The notes beneath the pieces were generated by a model that was not told the DNA's origin, searched no databases, and saw nothing but the letters and a program-made list of their open reading frames with translations. From Nostoc sp. T09 (GTDB taxonomy: Bacteria; Cyanobacteriota; Cyanobacteriia; Cyanobacteriales; Nostocaceae), in assembly GCF_002154695.1 (NCBI RefSeq), contig NZ_MTAV01000002.1, forward strand, positions 1 through 64,000: DNA of 64,000 nucleotides, given 5' to 3'. This document shows, piece after piece, positions 26,872 to 35,677 of the stretch. The translations under genes were made by a program, and so were the position numbers. The stretch's first letter is position 1. Each line of letters starts with the position of its first letter.

Positions 26872-29295
26872 TCACTCAACATAAGCAACGGTGACACCAC
26901 TACCGCCATCTACTTGTTCTGCGGCTTCGTAGTTGCTAACTCTAGGGTGCTGCTGCAAATAGGTGTGGACACCTTGCCGCAGTTTGCCAGTACCATGTCC
27001 GTGGATAATCCATATCGGACCTGAAGCCTCAGAAATTGCTTTATCTAAAAGCAATTCAGCATCAGGCACACGTTTCCCGCGCAAATCGACTGTGTTTTTG
27101 GAAGTCCGAATTGTCAAGGCTGGTGGTGCTGCTGGGGTAACTGGTGCTGGTGCTGGTTTTGATTTGACTACAGGTTCAGCTTTTTGACCATCTAAAGATT
27201 CCACGTCTTTGAGCTTGACTGTCATCTTCATAATGCCAAAGCGAACAGTCAATTCACCATCATCATCGGGGGCGACTAAAACTTCCGCTGTTTGCCCGAA
27301 TTGAGAAAGTCGGACGCGATCGCCTACTTTGGGCATAAATCCAGCTTTCGGTTTTGCTGGTGTGGCTGGCTGAAATTTCTGAGCAATTTGATTGAGGGCG
27401 TTAGTTGCTTGCTGGGCATCTTGGGCGGTTGGCTTACCTTGCTGCAAGCGACGAATCACTTGGGCGATTTCACCTTTGGCTTGAGCGATCGCTTGTTGCA
27501 CTGCTGCTTCCTGCGAAGCCTTTAAAGTACGTTCTCTCTCTTCCAAATTTGTGGCTTTGGCTGAAACTTCTTTATATAAACGTTCTGCTTGCTGCAACAA
27601 GTTTTGCGCTTCTGCTGCTTTGGTTTCTTGGCGACGCCGTTGCGCTTCTAAGCCAGCAATCACCAGGTTAACTTCGTCTGTCGCCTCACCCACTTGCGTT
27701 TTTGCTTGTTCTACCACTTCTGGTTTTAGCCCTAAGCGCAGAGCGATTGTTAAGGCGTTGGAACGTCCAGGAATTCCCCATAACAACCGATAAGTCGGTG
27801 ATAGTGTAGTTTCATCAAATTCTACAGAAGCGTTTTCAAATCGCTCATCTTCGTATTTCAGCGCTTTCAGTTCACCAAAGTGAGTTGTCGCCACTGTCAG
27901 TCGAGCGTGGCTGGCAAGATACTGCAACAGGGCGATCGCTAAAGCACTACCCTCGGCTGGATCGGTTCCCGCGCCCACTTCATCAAGTAAGACGAGCGCT
28001 GAGTTAGGAGTGCTAAGTGCTATATTTTGCTCCTCTGCTTCTCCATCTTCTCCAGTTCCTAGCGCATCCAAAATCCGACTAATCCGGCGGATGTGTCCAG
28101 AGAATGTCGATAGACTTTGCTGTAGAGATTGTTCATCACCAATATCTGCTAATACCTGGCTAAACCAAGGTATTTCTACTGGTTCTCGAGCAGGTATAAA
28201 TAAACCCACTTTGGCCATCAATGCTGCCAAGCCTAGGGTTTTTAAGGTGACAGTTTTTCCTCCAGTATTTGGTCCAGTAATCGTTACTACTCGAATCGTC
28301 GGAATAATCAGCAAATCTACAGGAACAACTGGTTGGCTTTGTTCGTGTTGATGCTGCCATACCAACAGCGGATGACGCAGTTGGCGCAGGGTAATAGTCT
28401 CTTGCTCCTCCCAGTTGATAAATCTGGGCGGATTGGCTCCTAGCCAAAAACTGTAACGTGCTCTTGCCGTTGCCAGGTCTAAAGTAGTAACAATTGCTAA
28501 TAGCCTTTCCAAATCAGGTTTAACTGCTGCTACTTGCTCCGTCAAAGCGCGGCGAATTATTTCTTCTTCTGTCTGCTCTCGTCTGATTGCTTGGCGTAAT
28601 TGGTTCCCAAAGGGCACGATGCTATGGGGTTCCACATAGAGAGTGGCACCGCTGGTAGAGGTATCGTGGACAATACCGGGGATAGCGTCTTTTTGTGGCG
28701 CTTTCACAGGAATAACAAAGCGATCGCCTCTTTGGGTAATCAGTTGTTCTTGGACTGCCCCAGATTTTGCTTGTAAAATATTTTGCAGCTTTTGCGTAAT
28801 TTGACTACGCAATCTCCGCAGATCTGTGCGAATTTCACCCAGCTTTTGGCTGGCGCGATCGGTTACCTGCCCCCGTTCATCAATACAGCGGTGGATTTCT
28901 TGCTCAAGTTCGGGATAAGTTCGTAACTCAGCTACTAACTCTGTCAGGATTGGTATATTTTCCTGGTTATCAATTATACGACGTAAATTCCTACTGCCAG
29001 CCAGGGTGGTAGCGATCGCTAATAATTCATCCCCTGTCAAAATTCCTTGGAGTTCTGCCCGTTCCAGGGAATCACCAATATCTTGAATCCCCTCGAAGGA
29101 TAAACTTGGGGATAGACGACTCTCTAGTTGGTAGACTTCTTTTGTTTGCTCTAACAACTGCGTACTTTCCGCTTGAGAGTCCGGAATTTTCAGATGACGC
29201 ACTGCGATCGCCCCTAACTTAGTTGCCGCAAAAGTCGAAAGATGCTGGCAGAGGCGATTCCATTCTAGTAGTTCTAAGGTTTCAGATTGGATCAA
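26872..29295 (-). CDS. mutS2: MutS2-family ATPase/endonuclease
   Basis: 807 residues. The MutS core and clamp lie in the N-terminal half (LEWNRLCQHL start). The Walker A is GPNTGGKTVTLKTLG near residue 340 and the Walker B region is LVLLDEVGAGTDP. A coiled-coil/KOW-like linker follows, then a C-terminal Smr nuclease domain with VDLRGKRV and IIHGHGTGKLRQGV. MutS2 lacks the mismatch-recognition domain. It is linked to suppression of recombination and, in some bacteria, to rescue of collided ribosomes. The start is TTG. A Pro/Ala-rich stretch (about 710-735) separates the linker and Smr domain. Confidence 0.95.
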   Translation of the reverse strand: MIQSETLELLEWNRLCQHLSTFAATKLGAIAVRHLKIPDSQAESTQLLEQTKEVYQLESRLSPSLSFEGIQDIGDSLERAELQGILTGDELLAIATTLAGSRNLRRIIDNQENIPILTELVAELRTYPELEQEIHRCIDERGQVTDRASQKLGEIRTDLRRLRSQITQKLQNILQAKSGAVQEQLITQRGDRFVIPVKAPQKDAIPGIVHDTSTSGATLYVEPHSIVPFGNQLRQAIRREQTEEEIIRRALTEQVAAVKPDLERLLAIVTTLDLATARARYSFWLGANPPRFINWEEQETITLRQLRHPLLVWQHQHEQSQPVVPVDLLIIPTIRVVTITGPNTGGKTVTLKTLGLAALMAKVGLFIPAREPVEIPWFSQVLADIGDEQSLQQSLSTFSGHIRRISRILDALGTGEDGEAEEQNIALSTPNSALVLLDEVGAGTDPAEGSALAIALLQYLASHARLTVATTHFGELKALKYEDERFENASVEFDETTLSPTYRLLWGIPGRSNALTIALRLGLKPEVVEQAKTQVGEATDEVNLVIAGLEAQRRRQETKAAEAQNLLQQAERLYKEVSAKATNLEERERTLKASQEAAVQQAIAQAKGEIAQVIRRLQQGKPTAQDAQQATNALNQIAQKFQPATPAKPKAGFMPKVGDRVRLSQFGQTAEVLVAPDDDGELTVRFGIMKMTVKLKDVESLDGQKAEPVVKSKPAPAPVTPAAPPALTIRTSKNTVDLRGKRVPDAELLLDKAISEASGPIWIIHGHGTGKLRQGVHTYLQQHPRVSNYEAAEQVDGGSGVTVAYVE

Positions 29296-29393
29296 GGCTT
29301 CAATATCTAATCTGAACCTATGGTAACAATTCTGGCTGCTTTAAAGCTGAACCTTGTAGCAGTTAATTGCGATCGAACAGAAGCGAAAAGACT

Positions 29394-29636
29394 CTATTCC
29401 GTCCGCTCCACTACGTTGTTAGCTGGCTGAGTACTACTCAATGCTTCCAGTTTTTGTCGAATTGCTGCTTGAATCTTTTCGTCAAAATCGGGGTCGCCTG
29501 GGCTGGCGATCACTGATTTTGGACGCTGATTGAACCTATCCAAATATGCCTGAAAAGCAGCCTGATCTTGGCGGTTTGCCAGAAAGTACCGTCTCAATTC
29601 GGCATCATTCATGGTATCAAAATTGACTTCACTCAT
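29394..29636 (-). CDS. DUF6887 family small protein
   Basis: 80 residues. MSEVNFDTMNDAELRRYFLA, with the xMNDAELRRYFLxNR and QAAFQAYLDRF segments, is the DUF6887-type protein found in many cyanobacterial genomes beside DUF6888. Its ATG shares one base with the stop of the upstream gene (TGATG), so translation is coupled. Short, acidic and helical. Unknown function; the antitoxin-like size and pairing invite a toxin-antitoxin idea but no evidence exists. Confidence 0.75.
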   Translation of the reverse strand: MSEVNFDTMNDAELRRYFLANRQDQAAFQAYLDRFNQRPKSVIASPGDPDFDEKIQAAIRQKLEALSSTQPANNVVERTE

Positions 29637-29821
29637 CAGAATACCTCTCCATTCGGTACAATTTCAAACTCAAGGTTTTCAGCGTATCCAGCTAGGACAT
29701 ATAGGTTTCGAGTCCGATGATCAACACAGACCAAATGAATCGGTTGAAACATGATGAAGGTCAATTGATAGCTGAGGCGATATAAACTTTCTAATTGAGC
29801 AGTAGTAGGCATTTGGTTCAT
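29636..29821 (-). CDS. DUF6888 family small protein
   Basis: About 61 residues from ATG 29821 (MNQMPTTAQLESLY); in-frame starts at 29845 and 29812 are alternatives. The segments YRLSYQLTFIMFQPIHLVCVD and RTRNLYVLAG match DUF6888. Upstream partner in a one-base-overlap pair with the DUF6887 gene. No function known. Confidence 0.7.
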   Translation of the reverse strand: MNQMPTTAQLESLYRLSYQLTFIMFQPIHLVCVDHRTRNLYVLAGYAENLEFEIVPNGEVF

Positions 29822-29883
29822 TCCACCTGCTGTCCATTTTAACACTCCAAATTTGAGAGGTTGTGAAACCGCTAAACCCTCTA

Positions 29884-30138
29884 CTATTCTTTGGTCTCAC
29901 GCACACAGGCAAGACCTGCTCCGACTACAGCACACCCGAGAAACATTGCTCTATTTAAATTTTCACGTTTCTCAACAGCTAAATATACCTGTCAGATAGC
30001 ATCATTAGATCCACATTGAATCTCTCCAATCTGACTGACTGTATACTCTGCCGATTGTTGGAACGAGCTTTCCATAAAATTCAAAAGTCCAAAAGCAAAT
30101 AGAGCACCACCGAGAAAGTTAACATTTCGCATAGTCAT
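29884..30138 (-). pseudogene. Small two-helix membrane protein gene with internal TGA
   Basis: From ATG 30138 the minus strand reads MTMRNVNFLGGALFAFGLLN, a first membrane helix, then YTVSQIGEIQCGSNDAI, then TGA at 29992-29994 (codon 49). The same frame continues through QVYLAVEKRENLNRAM and a second helix, FLGCAVVGAGLACV, to a final TAG at 29884. The signal-like first helix, the reappearing second helix and the length (84 codons) indicate one gene with one nonsense mutation. Family not recognised. It lies just upstream of the DUF6888/DUF6887 pair on the same strand. Confidence 0.6.
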
Positions 30139-30899
30139 GATTTAATTCAGTTTTTATACTTGCTAATCACGGCTCACAGATGATTTTCCAACCCTAACTA
30201 TTTATCATGTTTCCGTATATCTCATTAAGCTATGAAAGTAGAGAAAGGTGCATTTTAAGCACAATAGCAATAAATTCTCTGGATATTGTTTTCATGGAAC
30301 AAAGTCCAAAAAATCTGATGAAACAGAAGATGCTATTTGACTTCAGAACATTGGTGGTAAAGCTGTTCTTAGTCCTTTGGAGTGTTGATACAATCTTTTA
30401 GGCGATCGCGTGCTGGGGGTTTTTTATAGTGCGATCACCATCATGCCAAAACATAAGAATAAATTTCGTAAGATAGCAATCGCAAGGGTTTAAAGATTCA
30501 TACCTTGCGGGAAGTGACTTCGTGTCTACGCTACATTCATTTCGCTCGGAATTACATAGATAATTTTGTATAACCACTTAAAAGAAAGGAACTTAGGTTG
30601 TAAAGGTTTTATACTTCGCTATAAGCAATCTCAGTATAGTTATCTATAATTTGAAACAGCACCTCTAGACTTAGAACTAAAGTTTTAATTGACACCTCTT
30701 ATTTTCTGCCTTTCGGCTTGGTGTACTTGCTCATGGGGAAGTCCCCCAAGACCGCACTGCTTCACCTTCTGCCTTTCTTTGCCAGAATTTTTCTAGCTCT
30801 CTTAGCTACTACTTCCTGACAGTAACTTGAAAAAAAATCGCACCAACTTCACCCACAATTTGATACCCTAGCTTAAACAGATTTGAGAAAATTTTAAGC
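30139..30899. other. Long intergenic region upstream of guaB3
   Basis: About 760 bp without a credible gene. It contains degenerate dispersed repeats of the Nostoc type, including CCCCAAGACCGCACTG near 30745-30760, whose complement recurs at 51644-51659. It also holds a stretch around 30510-30540 rich in GCG and CGTGTCTACG motifs. A 64-codon plus frame (30207-30401) is unsupported. Confidence 0.5.
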
Positions 30900-32063
30900 G
30901 TGGACATTCAACTTGGGCGGGGAAAAACGGCTCGGAGAGCTTACGGAATTGATGAGATTGCTTTAGTACCTGGTAACAGAACACTCGATCCGAGTTTGGC
31001 AGATACCAGGTGGCGAATTGGCAATATTGAGCGAGAAATCCCAATAATTGCTAGTGCTATGGATGGCGTAGTAGATGTGCGTATGGCTGTACGTTTGTCG
31101 CAGTTAGGAGCATTAGGAGTCCTCAACTTAGAAGGTATCCAAACTCGCTATGCTGACCCAGAACCGATTTTAGATAAGATTGCTGCCGTGGGGAAAGATG
31201 AATTCGTATCCCTGATGCAAGAACTCTATGCCGAACCAATAAAGCCGGAATTAATTGAAAAGCGTATTCAGGAAATTAAGCAACAAGGTGGCATTGCGGC
31301 AGTGAGTGCTACGCCAGCCGGAGCAAGTAAATATGGCGAAGTGGTAGCCAAGGCTGGGGCAGATTTATTTTTTGTACAAGCTACGGTAGTTTCTACTGCA
31401 CACCTCTCACCAGAGTCTATCGTGCCATTAGATTTGGCAGAATTTTGTCGTTCTATGCCCATCCCTGTAGTGTTGGGGAATTGCGTAACTTACGAAGTTA
31501 CTTTGAATCTTTTGAAAGCTGGGGCTGCTGGAGTACTAGTAGGGATTGGTCCTGGTGCAGCTTGTACCTCCCGTGGTGTGTTGGGTGTAGGCATACCCCA
31601 AGCAACTGCGATCGCGGATTGTGCCGCCGCACGCGATGATTACTATCAAGAAACTGGTAACTACATTCCTGTGATTGCTGATGGTGGTTTAATCACTGGT
31701 GGTGACATTTGCAAATGCATTGCTTGCGGTGCTGATGGTGTGATGATTGGTTCTCCCTTTGCCAGAGCCGCCGAAGCACCTGGACGAGGTTACCATTGGG
31801 GTATGGCAACTCCTAGCCCTGTATTACCCCGTGGCACCCGCATTCGTGTTGCCACCACTGGGAGCCTAGAGCAAATACTCATTGGGCCAGCTGGACTGGA
31901 TGATGGCACCCATAATCTTTTAGGAGCCTTAAAGACGAGTATGGGCACCTTAGGAGCCAAAAATATCAAAGAAATGCAGCAAGTTGAAGTTGTAATTGCT
32001 CCTTCCCTACTAACTGAAGGCAAAGTCTATCAAAAGGCTCAACAATTAGGCATGGGTAAATAA
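30900..32063 (+). CDS. guaB3: GuaB3-family IMP dehydrogenase
   Basis: 387 residues of (beta/alpha)8 barrel without the CBS pair of classical GuaB. It begins [20 protein letters not shown] and has [15 protein letters not shown], the catalytic-Cys loop [10 protein letters not shown] near residue 222, [13 protein letters not shown] and [10 protein letters not shown]. GuaB3 oxidises IMP to XMP, the guanine branch of purine synthesis; in cyanobacteria it is the barrel form lacking the regulatory domains. The start is GTG. Yfr1 and trxA follow, an order conserved in many cyanobacteria. Confidence 0.92.
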   Translation: MDIQLGRGKTARRAYGIDEIALVPGNRTLDPSLADTRWRIGNIEREIPIIASAMDGVVDVRMAVRLSQLGALGVLNLEGIQTRYADPEPILDKIAAVGKDEFVSLMQELYAEPIKPELIEKRIQEIKQQGGIAAVSATPAGASKYGEVVAKAGADLFFVQATVVSTAHLSPESIVPLDLAEFCRSMPIPVVLGNCVTYEVTLNLLKAGAAGVLVGIGPGAACTSRGVLGVGIPQATAIADCAAARDDYYQETGNYIPVIADGGLITGGDICKCIACGADGVMIGSPFARAAEAPGRGYHWGMATPSPVLPRGTRIRVATTGSLEQILIGPAGLDDGTHNLLGALKTSMGTLGAKNIKEMQQVEVVIAPSLLTEGKVYQKAQQLGMGK

Positions 32064-32213
32064 GGGGCTAGGGAGACAAGGAGGACAAGGAAGAAATAAC
32101 TAATGACCCTTGACTCTTGACCCTTGACTAATCCTTAGTAGATATAAACTTCAATCCTTCAGGAAATTTTTCCAGGCTCTGAAACAATTACTGGAAAAAT
32201 TACATATGTCGCC

Positions 32214-32219
32214 TACAAT
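32214..32219 (+). promoter_or_regulatory. Candidate -10 box of yfr1
   Basis: TACAAT is placed 7 nt before the predicted 5' end of the small RNA (about 32226). The -35 is weak. Confidence 0.45.
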
Positions 32220-32225
32220 AGAGAT

Positions 32226-32300
32226 AGCGGAGACGCATGTTTCCGTTCACTCCTCACACCACACTCCGCCCGGACTATGTTCGGGCGGTTCCTTATGTTT
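32226..32300 (+). ncRNA. yfr1: Yfr1 small regulatory RNA
   Basis: The ultra-conserved single-stranded core ACTCCTCACACC lies at 32249-32260. It is flanked by a 5' hairpin (CGGA...TCCG around 32228-32245) and a 3' hairpin, CCGCCCG (32266-32272) with CGGGCGG (32282-32288), followed by a T-rich tail that acts as terminator. Yfr1 is an abundant trans-acting antisense RNA that blocks translation of porin-type outer-membrane mRNAs. The location between guaB3 and trxA is the known conserved one, which supports the call strongly. Confidence 0.93.
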
Positions 32301-32394
32301 TTATAAATAAATTCTAGAGCTTCTTTGCAAATGTACATCCTTCACTCCTAAGCAGCTGTTTTTGCTATGGTAGAATTTTCACGAAACTCCGAAA

Positions 32395-32400
32395 TATAAT
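32395..32400 (+). promoter_or_regulatory. Candidate -10 box of trxA
   Basis: Consensus TATAAT 18 nt before the trxA ATG; spacing to a possible -35 is not convincing. Confidence 0.35.
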
Positions 32401-32418
32401 TGGCAAAGGTTTTTAGGC

Positions 32419-32742
32419 ATGTCAGCAGCCGCACAAGTTACGGACTCTACGTTTAAGCAAGAAGTACTCGACAGTGATGTACCAGTTTTAGTCGACTTTT
32501 GGGCACCTTGGTGTGGTCCCTGCCGGATGGTAGCTCCTGTTGTAGATGAAATTGCCTCGCAGTACGAAGGTCAGCTAAAAGTCGTTAAAGTCAACACTGA
32601 TGAGAATCCTAATGTTGCCAGTCAGTACGGCATCCGCAGCATTCCCACATTAATGATTTTTAAAGGTGGGCAAAAGGTTGATATGGTCGTCGGTGCAGTG
32701 CCTAAAACTACATTAGCTAACACATTGGAAAAGTATCTTTGA
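32419..32742 (+). CDS. trxA: Thioredoxin (m-type)
   Basis: 107 residues, a single thioredoxin fold. [19 protein letters not shown] contains the WCGPC redox site (Cys near 33 and 36), with [11 protein letters not shown] and the cis-Pro at SIP. This length and sequence are typical of the essential m-type TrxA, which receives electrons from ferredoxin-thioredoxin reductase and regulates Calvin-cycle and other enzymes. Monocistronic, downstream of yfr1. Confidence 0.96.
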   Translation: MSAAAQVTDSTFKQEVLDSDVPVLVDFWAPWCGPCRMVAPVVDEIASQYEGQLKVVKVNTDENPNVASQYGIRSIPTLMIFKGGQKVDMVVGAVPKTTLANTLEKYL

Positions 32743-32815
32743 ATCACAATCGGCAATCAGATCCTTCTGATTTTTCGATTTGTTCTAGTTTTTAGGTCAA
32801 TATTTGTAAACAAGT

Positions 32816-32843
32816 TTGAGAGGCGCGAAATTTCGCGTCTCAA
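32816..32843 (+). terminator. trxA terminator
   Basis: Near-perfect palindrome with a 14-bp core, CGCGAAATTTCGCG (32824-32837), extended by TTGAGA/TCTCAA and followed by TAAAACTTTTT. Confidence 0.65.
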
Positions 32844-33329
32844 TAAAACTTTTTACAGTGGTAAATCTTTTTAGATTACTGGTGCTAAAGTAATTTTGTT
32901 ATTTCTGTTGGACGCACCTCCAAAATAGCGTGGCAACAATCAATAGGCTTCTCTAAAGGAGTAGAAGTCTAACAACCGAATCGAAACAACCCATGTTCTT
33001 CGGGCACAGAACCTATACAAACAGTGCTGTTTCACCGCTACAGGTCTACAAGAGCTTTTTAAATTTTAAATTTTGAGAGCAATCTGAGCTGAGGTTTCCT
33101 TTGATCGGAACTTTAGTGCTTTGGAATTCCGTGTAGATGTCAAAGGTCTTTACTTAAAGCAAGTAGCGGTACTAGCGCCTTGGTTGATAATTAACCAAAG
33201 GTGCTTTTTATTGCGATCGCGTAGTCGGTCAATATACAACAACTGTTGGCGATCAGTTAATGGTGCAACAGTTGATACATCGCACTCCAAAATTAGATAA
33301 AATATAATGCCATTGTGGCAGCAGTTATC
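32844..33329. other. Intergenic region with an orphan terminator-like hairpin
   Basis: About 490 bp with no convincing protein-coding gene. GCGCCTTGGTT at 33175-33185 pairs with AACCAAAGGTGC at 33193-33204, with one bulge, and is followed by TTTTTA. This is a strong rho-independent terminator with no intact gene directly before it, so an unannotated small RNA may end here. Confidence 0.45.
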
Positions 33330-34400
33330 ATGACTTCATCTGCGTCGTTTGATACATTAGAGTCTCTACAGGCGGATATCGCTGAATTAATTGATCGGTT
33401 ACCGACGTTAAAAAATCAGCAACTCATCAAACAGGCACTTGCTACCATAGTGCGTCTAGCTGATAGTGACATCGAGCGTCTCGATTGGAAGATATTGTCA
33501 GCTTCTCTAGCAGATATGGAGCGGGGTTTTCAACTCTTTTATGCCTACCGACATGTCCGTAAAGTAACTATTTTTGGTTCTGCTCGCCTAGCACCAGAAA
33601 CACCAGAGTATCACATGGCAGTACAGTTTGCTCGCGCTGTTACTCAGTTGGGATTTATGGTAATGACTGGCGGTGGTGGTGGTATCATGCAAGCGGGTCA
33701 TGAAGGCGCGGGGCGAGAAAATTCTTTTGGCTTAAACATCCAATTGCCCTTTGAACAGCAGGCGAACCCTTTTATTGAAGGTGATTCTAAGCTGATTAAC
33801 TTCAAATATTTTTTCACGCGCAAACTATTTCTCTTAAAAGAAAGTGATGCGGTTGCCTTGTTTCCTGGTGGTTTTGGCACCCAAGACGAAGCTTTTGAGT
33901 GCATGACATTAAGCCAGACTGGTAAATTTGGTCCCGTACCTTTAGTTTTAATCGATCGTCCTGGTGGCGACTACTGGCGATCTTGGAGCACATATATTGA
34001 TGAGCAACTAGTGGACAAAGGTCTTGTCAGTCCCGATGACCCCAGCCTTTATACAGTTACAGACAACCTGGATGTAGCTTGCAATGCTATTACCCGGTTT
34101 TACCAAGTTTATCACTCCAGCCGCTACGTAGGCGATCAGTTAGTCATTCGCCTAACGACAGATTTATCTAGCGCTGAGATAGAAAAACTCAATGCTGACT
34201 TTAGCGATATTCTTGTTAAAGGAAAAATTGAAAAAAGTCAGGCATTATCTCAAGAAGGGCAAGATGAAACAGTTGGATTACCTCGTCTTGTTCTCTACTT
34301 TAATCAACGCGATTTGGGGCGCTTATATCAGATGATTGCTACTATTAACAAGATGGGTATTCATACAATAGAAGAGACAGGGCATCCAGAGAGGAAGTAG
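33330..34400 (+). CDS. LOG-family nucleotide-binding protein
   Basis: About 356 residues. The lysine-decarboxylase-like/LOG core shows VTIFGSARLAPETPEY, GGGGGIMQAGHEGAG and PGGFGTQDEAFE, the PGGxGTxxE motif of cytokinin-riboside phosphoribohydrolases. An N-terminal helical extension (about 75 residues) and a C-terminal extension (about 80 residues) are typical of the longer cyanobacterial version. Likely a nucleotide-5'-monophosphate phosphoribohydrolase of unproven substrate. The ATG at 33330 (MTSSASFD) is preferred to the GTG at 33315. Confidence 0.88.
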   Translation: MTSSASFDTLESLQADIAELIDRLPTLKNQQLIKQALATIVRLADSDIERLDWKILSASLADMERGFQLFYAYRHVRKVTIFGSARLAPETPEYHMAVQFARAVTQLGFMVMTGGGGGIMQAGHEGAGRENSFGLNIQLPFEQQANPFIEGDSKLINFKYFFTRKLFLLKESDAVALFPGGFGTQDEAFECMTLSQTGKFGPVPLVLIDRPGGDYWRSWSTYIDEQLVDKGLVSPDDPSLYTVTDNLDVACNAITRFYQVYHSSRYVGDQLVIRLTTDLSSAEIEKLNADFSDILVKGKIEKSQALSQEGQDETVGLPRLVLYFNQRDLGRLYQMIATINKMGIHTIEETGHPERK

Positions 34401-34726
34401 TTATTAGGGGTGGGTTTGCCACCCTTAGATTTTCGCTAGTTTAGGAAGGTTGGCTTGATTACAAAATATATAGTTTTCAGATGTTTAATTAGTAAATTAT
34501 AGAAAAGTTTTAAAAATAATCCTGAATCAGCAAAGTTTAATAGATGAAATAATCAAAAATAGTTTAAATCGAGTAGATGTTTCAGTGAATGAGTTTTTGG
34601 AGAGTTGGTAGTCATTCGCAAAGAAGTGCGATCGCTGTGCTTAAGCTTCTTAACAACAAGAAACTATAATCATGGTCGCTAAAATAATAGAATTATGCAC
34701 CTATCCTCTAAACGAGGTGGCTAATT
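34401..34726. other. Intergenic region before the Uma2 gene
   Basis: Past the hairpin, a stretch around 34510-34611 is open in one plus frame and protein-like (LIDEIIKNSLN, then VNEFLESW before a stop) but lacks a start codon. It may be a gene relic; I do not assign it. Confidence 0.35.
34406..34434 (+). terminator. Terminator after LOG-family gene
   Basis: GGGTGG (34408-34413) and CCACCC (34419-34424) form a short hairpin followed by TTAGATTTTC. Confidence 0.5.
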
Positions 34727-35401
34727 ATGGCTGGCCTTTTACCCACACCTCAATCAACTGAAATTTTTTACCCAAGTTCGGATAGTGAACCCTTGGCAGA
34801 AACTTCTGTTCACGCAGATGCAATAATTAATACGGTTACTGTTTTGCGAGAGCATCTAAAAGGACAATCGGCAATAGTTTTTGTAGACCAGTTTCTGTAC
34901 TATGCTCAGGGTTTTCCGCGTTTACGGGTAGCTCCAGATGTGATGGTAATATTCAACGTGGCACCTGGAGGTCGAGATAATTACAAGATATGGGAAGAGG
35001 GACAAATACCTGTGGTCATCTTTGAGATGACTTCTGAGGGGACTAAAAATCAAGATACAGGCTTTAAGAAGACGCTGTATGAGCAGTTAGGGGTACTAGA
35101 GTATTGGTTATTTGATCCTAAAGGTGAGTGGATTCAGGAGCAATTGCAAGGATATCGACTGCGAGGTGAGGTTTATGAGCCAATTAGAGATGGTCTCTGT
35201 GAACCTTTGCAACTGCGATTGCAAGTAGAGGAGCAATTAATAGGCTTTTATCGAGAAGACACTGGGGAAAAATTGCTAATTCCCGAGGAGTTAGCAGAGG
35301 CGCTAAAAAAGGAAAAATTGGCTAGACAGCAAGCTGAATCGCAAGTGGAGAGACTGAAGGAACATTTACGCTCGCTCGGTATTGATCCGGAGAATATTTA
35401 G
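34727..35401 (+). CDS. Uma2-family (DUF820) putative restriction endonuclease-fold protein
   Basis: 224 residues. PD-(D/E)XK-like core: RVAPDVMVIF supplies the Asp, VIFEMTSEGTKNQD the ExK-like part, then YEQLGVLEYWLFDP. The C-terminus (about 185-222) is a charged coiled coil (KKEKLARQQAESQVERLKEH). Uma2 proteins are highly expanded in cyanobacteria with no settled function. An ATG preceded by a GAGGTGG ribosome site fixes the start. Confidence 0.88.
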   Translation: MAGLLPTPQSTEIFYPSSDSEPLAETSVHADAIINTVTVLREHLKGQSAIVFVDQFLYYAQGFPRLRVAPDVMVIFNVAPGGRDNYKIWEEGQIPVVIFEMTSEGTKNQDTGFKKTLYEQLGVLEYWLFDPKGEWIQEQLQGYRLRGEVYEPIRDGLCEPLQLRLQVEEQLIGFYREDTGEKLLIPEELAEALKKEKLARQQAESQVERLKEHLRSLGIDPENI

Positions 35402-35677
35402 TTGTTTTTACATAAGAATTTAGTATATTTACTTAAAGCAGCGATCGCGCCACATAATCATTTTTCGCTGTATGATGACCAGCAAATATCATGTAATCAA
35501 ACAGGTGGACAATTACCTAAAATCAAGACTAAACTAACTGATGCACATTAAGCCTTGTGCCTAAAGATAGAATTTCGTCCTTATTTTTAAGATTTTATGT
35601 GTCAACCTTGTAGCTTTACTCATAAAATCAGAAACAAGGCGAAGTTTTGCATAAACATACTAGCCTAAATAAATTAA

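Noticed and set aside
23826-29994. TGA read-through or recoding as Trp in this organism
   Set aside because: Intact genes in the window use TGG for Trp and TGA as normal stop; broken genes also carry TAA and frameshifts.
30207-30401. 64-codon plus-strand frame upstream of guaB3
   Set aside because: No domain, poor start context, and lies in a repeat-rich gap.
32844-33329. Long open frame around 33100-33300 as a gene
   Set aside because: It has no start codon after the preceding stop and runs through the terminator hairpin and HIP1-rich sequence.
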